Below, one piece after another: positions 59,401 to 64,000 of a stretch of DNA of 64,000 nt. Every line of letters begins with the position of its first letter. Position 1 is the stretch's first letter. The DNA is from Welwitschia mirabilis (Eukaryota > Gnetophyta > Gnetopsida > Welwitschiales). A program made the translations under genes and the position numbers. The notes under the pieces are model-generated. The model was not told where the DNA came from. It saw only the letters and a list, made by a program, of their open reading frames with translations, and made no database searches. The DNA is taken from assembly GCA_051453625.1 (NCBI GenBank), contig JBOZIK010000001.1:185947931-186011930 (forward strand), given 5' to 3'.

Positions 59401-60061
59401 TGGCTATTAAATCTTTATGAGACCAAGAAAATGGATTAATCTTTAAATTCAAAAGTGAGATTAAAATCAATTTTTATTAAGAAATTTTTTTTATTTTTTA
59501 GTAAAATTTTATTATGATCATTACATAAAAAGATATATTTCAGTTCACTAGGTAAAGTTTTCATATTTAAATTTAGATTTTTATTTTTTATTAAATTTTT
59601 ATTAAAGTAAACTATCATCTAGATAACTATAATGGATAACCTTCTTCCAAATAAAAAATCTTAGTTGTAATCAAATGTCAAACTTATTTACAGATTGTAG
59701 TTTCAGTTTCTTTAATATCTTGATCAAAATAATCAGTTCCTAAATGCTCATAGTTGAGTTGATCATCATCAAGAGCTTTAAAGTTTTCTACTTCAAGTAA
59801 ATTATCAAACAAGATAGGCTTATTAATTATCTCTTTTTAACTAGACAATGCTATAAAAATAGACTTGACTTAATTTCTTCTTTAATATTTAACTCATCAC
59901 CTAAATCTTTTTCAACATCATTAAAAACTCTAATGGTTAACTTTTTATTTTATAAATGACATTCCATTATTCTAGTTCTTTTATTGATAATAAAATAGGC
60001 TATTACACAAAATGCTCTACCTAAAAGTAGTGGATAACCTTTACTATGCTCAATGTTGCAA
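59401..60061 (-). pseudogene. Gypsy-3 protease C-terminus and linker, cut by Gypsy-4
   Basis: On the minus strand IEHSKGYPLLLGRAF and NKKLTIRVFNDVEKDL (about 59,905-60,055) match the Gypsy-2 protease. Here the fold motif keeps LLLGRAF. Upstream of codon IEH the similarity stops at the Gypsy-4 LTR. The linker to reverse transcriptase (59,400-59,900) is Lys/Leu-rich and broken. Confidence 0.78.
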
Positions 60062-60792
60062 TGTGAATTTATGTAATCTTGAAGTTTTTTAGGTAATTTT
60101 GTAAATCAAATAACTTATAGAAAAACATATGCTAGTATATCTGGGAGTTCACTCGAATGTTGTAAAACCAATGAAGGCACTAGTCTAACGGTTAGAGAAT
60201 TGATTTCCAAGATATTTTTGGTCTTTTATCTTATAATAACTAAAAGTAAATGCAATGTAAGTGAATGAAAATGAAATGAAAATGGAAATGGAATGAACTC
60301 CTTTAGTTCCTAATCCTTCTATTATAAGAACTATCTTCTTTATAATTCAGATTAATTAAGAAGAGTACTCAACTTATTTGTAATTAACATGAACTATGAG
60401 ATCTACTAATTAGAATATAGAATGCAATATGAAATGGAATGGAATAGCAATGCAAATCTAAATACTAACCAAGGTCAACCTTAACAAAGGTTTCCCTTAT
60501 GATTTAGATAAATCACAGAATTATCACTTTAAACTATGATCAATTTAAACCACAAAAGACATACATAAAATTAGAATGAAAATAGTAATTGTATTGATTC
60601 AAAAAGTAATTAGATTAATTAAAATATTTACATCCACTTATAACAAAATAGTAGTACCTTAATAAAAGAGACTCAGCCTAGCACTAAGGAAATGCCTTTC
60701 TGTAGCCACTAGATAGACCTCTGATTCTTCAATCTTCTGTCATGAGCATATTAGGTATAAAAGATGGAAATAGAAATGAAGTAGTTGAAGGG

Positions 60793-60801
60793 TATTTATA
60801 G
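60793..60801 (-). promoter_or_regulatory. TATA box in the Gypsy-4 LTR
   Basis: The minus strand reads CTATAAATA at the place equal to the TATA boxes in the Gypsy-2 LTRs. Confidence 0.6.
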
Positions 60802-60928
60802 TTTTACATTGAGGTTCTAGAAAATCAACCCTAGAAGTCAAAAAATAAATCCTAATAACCCAAATGGATCGCTTGACCCATTACAAAGATAAATCTTTCT
60901 AACCATAAAAAAATAGCTGTCGTCCTAA

Positions 60929-60946
60929 CTATCGCGGGGACGATAG
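60929..60946. repeat. Perfect inverted repeat CTATCG / CGATAG
   Basis: Six-base arms enclose a six-base loop within a larger imperfect palindrome containing GTCGTCC and GGGACGA. It is one of three related units (also 61,022-61,051 and 61,980-61,999). Confidence 0.75.
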
Positions 60947-61021
60947 AGGGACATCACTTAGTTATTCCATTAGCTTCATGCCCTACTGTTAGCCTTACAA
61001 ATTTTGTCCATGTTAGTAGGG

Positions 61022-61051
61022 TTGTCGTCCTACCTATCATGGAAACGACAA
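61022..61051. repeat. Inverted repeat TTGTCGT / ACGACAA
   Basis: Seven-base perfect arms enclose a 16-base loop. It is the second unit of the GTCGTCC palindrome family in the Gypsy-4 LTR. Confidence 0.75.
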
Positions 61052-61299
61052 AGAGGACAATAGACTTTCTTATCTCCAATCTCAAAGGTAAGTCAGTCTT
61101 TTTTATGATGAATCCTTGTCTTCTAAGTATGCAGTATTAGAATATGCTTGAGAAACCTCCAAATATGGTAAGAATCGCATGTTTCATTGATCATTATGTT
61201 AGATCTCCATAATCATAAATATTGCATCCAAACCTGTGTAAATGTCCTACAAAATCACTCAAAAAACACCATCAAATTCCTTAAATTGGCATCGCAACA

Positions 61300-61312
61300 T
61301 AGCCCCCTACTT
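61300..61312 (-). other. Polypurine tract of Gypsy-4
   Basis: The minus strand reads AAGTAGGGGGCTA directly before the LTR start. A second AAGTAGGGGGCTTA stands at about 61,473-61,486, a possible extra or former priming site. Confidence 0.7.
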
Positions 61313-62989
61313 AGCCTTGTCAATCCCTGATAAAGTAAGTGATCAATTATATTGCGAGCCAATTTAACTGAGATAAAATAATACTGAAAAGCTCTAAATT
61401 GAGTCTAATTAAATCATATAAGAAAAGATATCACAATCAGATTAACTGATACAAATGCTAAAAGTTATCACTAAGCCCCCTACTTAAGCATGTTACTATA
61501 GAATAAATGAATGCCATACACATATAGAAATCATAAAAATGTAACATTGATAGCTCATAAAATGATAATGTATATGCATATTATAGAAATAGTGATAATG
61601 GACTAATGTGATAGACTTAATTAGTACTAATCCTCAAAAGAATGATATATTTAAGTTTATTAGTGTCATTCATAAAGGTAAAGGTCAAGAGTAGAAAAAG
61701 AATTTATTTATTTTTGAGATGATTTAAAACATAGCTGTAAGAAAACTTTGAGAGTGTACTACGATCCTGAAAGATAAAGTTCATGAATTTTCCATAATTT
61801 TATTTAATTAATATAAAAAACTAATCCATAAAACCCATTATATATATATGCAACGTGAAAGCTCAGAGAATGAAAAATTTGTGCTCAAAATCATAAAATA
61901 AAGCCTAGAAAGATGTCTTATTTCCCTCATAGGAGAAGCAAGATGTCCCGAATTATACCAAAGAGAAAGGATAAGTGTTGTCCCATCTGTCATGGGGACG
62001 ACAGGTGTGGACAATGGTGATCAAATAAGCTATTTGAAAAGAAAAGACAATCTAGAAAAATATTGAAAACAAGAAACTCATAAGAAAAATAGAAATAAGG
62101 TATAAAGTAAAGAGATAGCCTAAAAACATGCCTATGGTGAATAGGGATGCATGGAGGAAAATGTTAAAAAAGAGGAAAATGCACTAAGTAGAAAGAAACA
62201 ATGCTTACAGATACCACAAATATGTCCAAACTCATGAAAAAGGAAAAACTGGAATTGATCAGGTCATGGGAACCTATTAAGAATCAATTGTTATGAAAAC
62301 ACATCAACATGAAACTAGAAAAAATGATTAGATCCATAATATGATGTTGAAAAAGTATGGAAAACGACTTTGAAAAAAATCCAATAAAATAACTAAAGAA
62401 AAGAAAAATAAAAATGGACAAATAAGAACATAAAAAAGATTACTTTCTTACCCTAAATTCTAACCTAAAAAATTCCCTTGGCAAAATCATAAAATCACTT
62501 AATAAAAGATGCATTATAATATGTAAAAATTACAAAGTACCACTTAATTAGGTAATGATTATGATGATGTCAAGCATGTCTAATGTTATCAAACAATGAA
62601 TGATAAGATGAAAAGCTGTTAAAATAGAAACTTATAATCTACTATATTAAAACAACACTAGAATCCAAAAGGTAAAGTGGTCATGTGGAAGTACTATAAC
62701 TAAATAAATAAAAATAAGTCTAGAAAACAAGCAATGCCTCTAATGACACAAGGGACACCACTGATCTCATAGCCTTAAAATGTAATTTATTTATCCATGA
62801 TGAGGGATGTGCAACCACTTTTATAGGAGTAAGGACTTACACAACATATTCAATTGCCCCCCAATTAAAGTTCCTATAGCTACCATATTGCACTACTAAA
62901 GGCCCCTCTTGAGAATATTTTTCCTGGTGTGCTTGTGGTAGGACATCATGATGACCATGTTTTCGAGATATAACATGAAAGAGCATGGT

Positions 62990-63069
62990 CTTTTTTTCTT
63001 TTATCTTCTCTCTCTCTCTCTCTCCCTCACTCCCTCCCTCCCTCCCCACCCCCCCTCCCCCACCCCTCC

Positions 63070-63105
<36 letters not shown>

Positions 63106-63107
63106 AC
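62990..63107. repeat. Polypyrimidine tract, CT- and CCCT-rich
   Basis: Almost every base over about 110 bases is C or T, with (CT)n, (CCCT)n and C runs. It is the counterpart of 56,284-56,390 in Gypsy-3; the second copy at 63,523-63,540 has (TA)n instead. Confidence 0.9.
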
Positions 63108-63186
63108 ACATAATTATTTCACATGACCAAGTACTTATAAGAATAAAAACAAAGTAATGAGATGAGTAAAAAAGTAAGAACATGCA

Positions 63187-63286
63187 NNNNNNNNNNNNNN
63201 NNNNNNNNNNNNNNNNNNNNNNNNNNNNNNNNNNNNNNNNNNNNNNNNNNNNNNNNNNNNNNNNNNNNNNNNNNNNNNNNNNNNNN
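63187..63286. other. Assembly gap (100 N)
   Basis: This gap lies between the two tandem copies in the Gypsy-4 untranslated region. Confidence 0.98.
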
Positions 63287-63522
63287 CCTCTAAGTATAAT
63301 TTTATTCTAATATGATGAGGGAAGTGAAACTACTATCAGAGGAGTAAGAACCTACATAGCATGATCAATTAACCACCCCCACCCCGATGGAGTTTCCATA
63401 ACTAACATATCACATTGTCAAAGGAACCTTAAGGAATATTTGCTCTGGTATGCTTATGATAGGACATCATGATGACCATTTTTTTTTGAGATATAACATG
63501 AAAGAGCTTGGTTTTTATTTCT

Positions 63523-63540
63523 TATATATATATATATATT
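63523..63540. repeat. (TA)n microsatellite
   Basis: Nine TA units stand at the place where the first copy of the duplication has its CT tract. Confidence 0.9.
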
Positions 63541-64000
63541 TTTGATTTGAATACATTTTACATGATCAAGTCCTTATAAGGATTATAGTGAAGTAAGGAG
63601 AGGAGTAACAAAGTAAGAACATGTAAAAATAACTAATTTCTCACACCATTGAAATAAAACCAAATAAACCAAGGCATCTTTATTCAAAATAAAGTTCATA
63701 AATATACGAATGTCTAAAGATTAGATAAAGCCAATCTTATCATCTAAATGTTTAAGTAAAATATTACTAATCATGGAAACTTCATAATTAAATACATATG
63801 TCAAAAAAATTTAAATGAAAACATGATGTTATCCTAAGAATAAGTTAAGAAGTAATTTAGATAATGAAAAAAGAAAGGTCCTCCTCATTAAGAGGGGCTT
63901 CCAAAACAAGTGCTTCTATCATGTTCAAGGTTTCATTAGGAGATGACCCATAAATTTTTAACTTTAGTTTGTTAAATTTTTGAATTTTTCTAGTATTTGG

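Larger units (their letters stand above)
60062..61299 (-). repeat. 3' LTR of Gypsy-4
   Basis: In plus reading it starts TGTGAATTTATGTAATC and ends GCAACA. It is related over its length to the Gypsy-2 LTRs (shared CTAGTATAT near the start, the TTTATAG TATA position, and palindromic motifs), but it is 300 bases shorter and retains more CpG. It lies inside the Gypsy-3 protease. The bases before it, TGCAA (60,057-60,061), are the expected target duplication; its partner is outside the window. Confidence 0.82.
61313..64000 (-). other. Gypsy-4 3' untranslated region, continuing past the window
   Basis: This 2.7 kb is non-coding. It contains a third GTCCCAT...ATGGGGAC palindrome unit (61,980-61,999). 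It also contains an internal tandem duplication: 62,795-63,186 (GATGAGGGATGTGCAACC to AGTAAGAACATG) is repeated in diverged form at 63,310-63,630. The integrase should begin beyond the right edge. Short open frames at 62,837-63,183 are products of the CT tract. Confidence 0.65.

Noticed and set aside
60165-60215. tRNA-like stretch with TAACGGTTAGAG
   Set aside because: The A-box-like sequence is not followed by a B box and no cloverleaf can be drawn; it lies inside the Gypsy-4 LTR.
1-64000. Fungal RIP as cause of the transition-rich decay
   Set aside because: The CACTA terminus with a 3-bp duplication, Athila-like gag-pol and tRNA-Asp primer site point to a plant, where cytosine methylation followed by deamination explains the same pattern.
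1-64000. CRISPR arrays, bacterial operons or organelle DNA
   Set aside because: No regularly spaced repeats, no ribosome-binding-site-led gene clusters and no plastid or mitochondrial genes were seen; all structure is explained by eukaryotic transposons.

Overview
This window reads as repeat-rich, strongly AT-biased plant nuclear DNA, probably heterochromatic. The evidence is Ty1/copia and Ty3/gypsy (Athila-like) retrotransposon remnants with plant-type primer sites, plus a CACTA (En/Spm-type) DNA transposon with a 3-bp target duplication. I cannot name the species. I found no intact host gene, no rRNA or tRNA gene and no CRISPR array. Almost every recognisable protein is broken by stops that look like CAA, CAG, CGA or TGG codons changed by C-to-T or G-to-A mutation, the expected trace of long-term cytosine methylation. 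Ten runs of N (1,075 bases in total) mark assembly gaps.

The main result is a nest of transposons at least six levels deep. (1) A plus-strand Ty1/copia element (Copia-1) has its gag zinc knuckle near 11.8 kb, while its protease, integrase and start of reverse transcriptase resume at 54.3-56.2 kb. (2) Between these halves sits a plus-strand Athila-like element (Gypsy-1): 5' LTR 12.03-13.35 kb, decayed gag-pol 14.2-21.2 kb, and a 3' LTR split in two (21.28-21.776 and 53.581-54.256 kb). Its protease is further split by a 3.4 kb insertion at about 15.4-18.8 kb. (3) The split in the 3' LTR is a CACTA transposon at 21,777-53,580 with matching ends and an AGC duplication; the undisturbed 5' LTR shows the empty site. 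(4) Inside CACTA-1 lies a plus-strand long-LTR element (LTR-R, 22,995-47,670). (5) LTR-R's short internal region contains a reversed Athila-like element (Gypsy-2, 25,074-44,430). (6) Gypsy-2's gag is split by another long-LTR element (LTR-T, about 32.03-41.28 kb).

From 56.3 kb to the end are two more minus-strand relatives of Gypsy-2. Gypsy-3 runs from 56.3 to 60.06 kb (integrase, RNase H, reverse transcriptase, truncated protease) and is interrupted by Gypsy-4, whose LTR is 60,062-61,299 and whose long 3' untranslated region fills the rest of the window. The first 10.7 kb holds an LTR/primer-site/polypurine-tract/LTR arrangement at 1-350, followed by about 10 kb of AT-rich sequence in which I recognise no gene.

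The elements no longer work together in any functional sense; none has an intact gag-pol. The best-preserved pieces are a stop-free Gypsy-2 protease segment (31,139-31,577), a Gypsy-2 reverse transcriptase motif that keeps its catalytic Asp pair, and a CpG-rich stretch in the 5' LTR of LTR-T (34.4-34.9 kb) with a perfect tandem G-box. Element boundaries are exact only where ends or target duplications are described; other limits are approximate.
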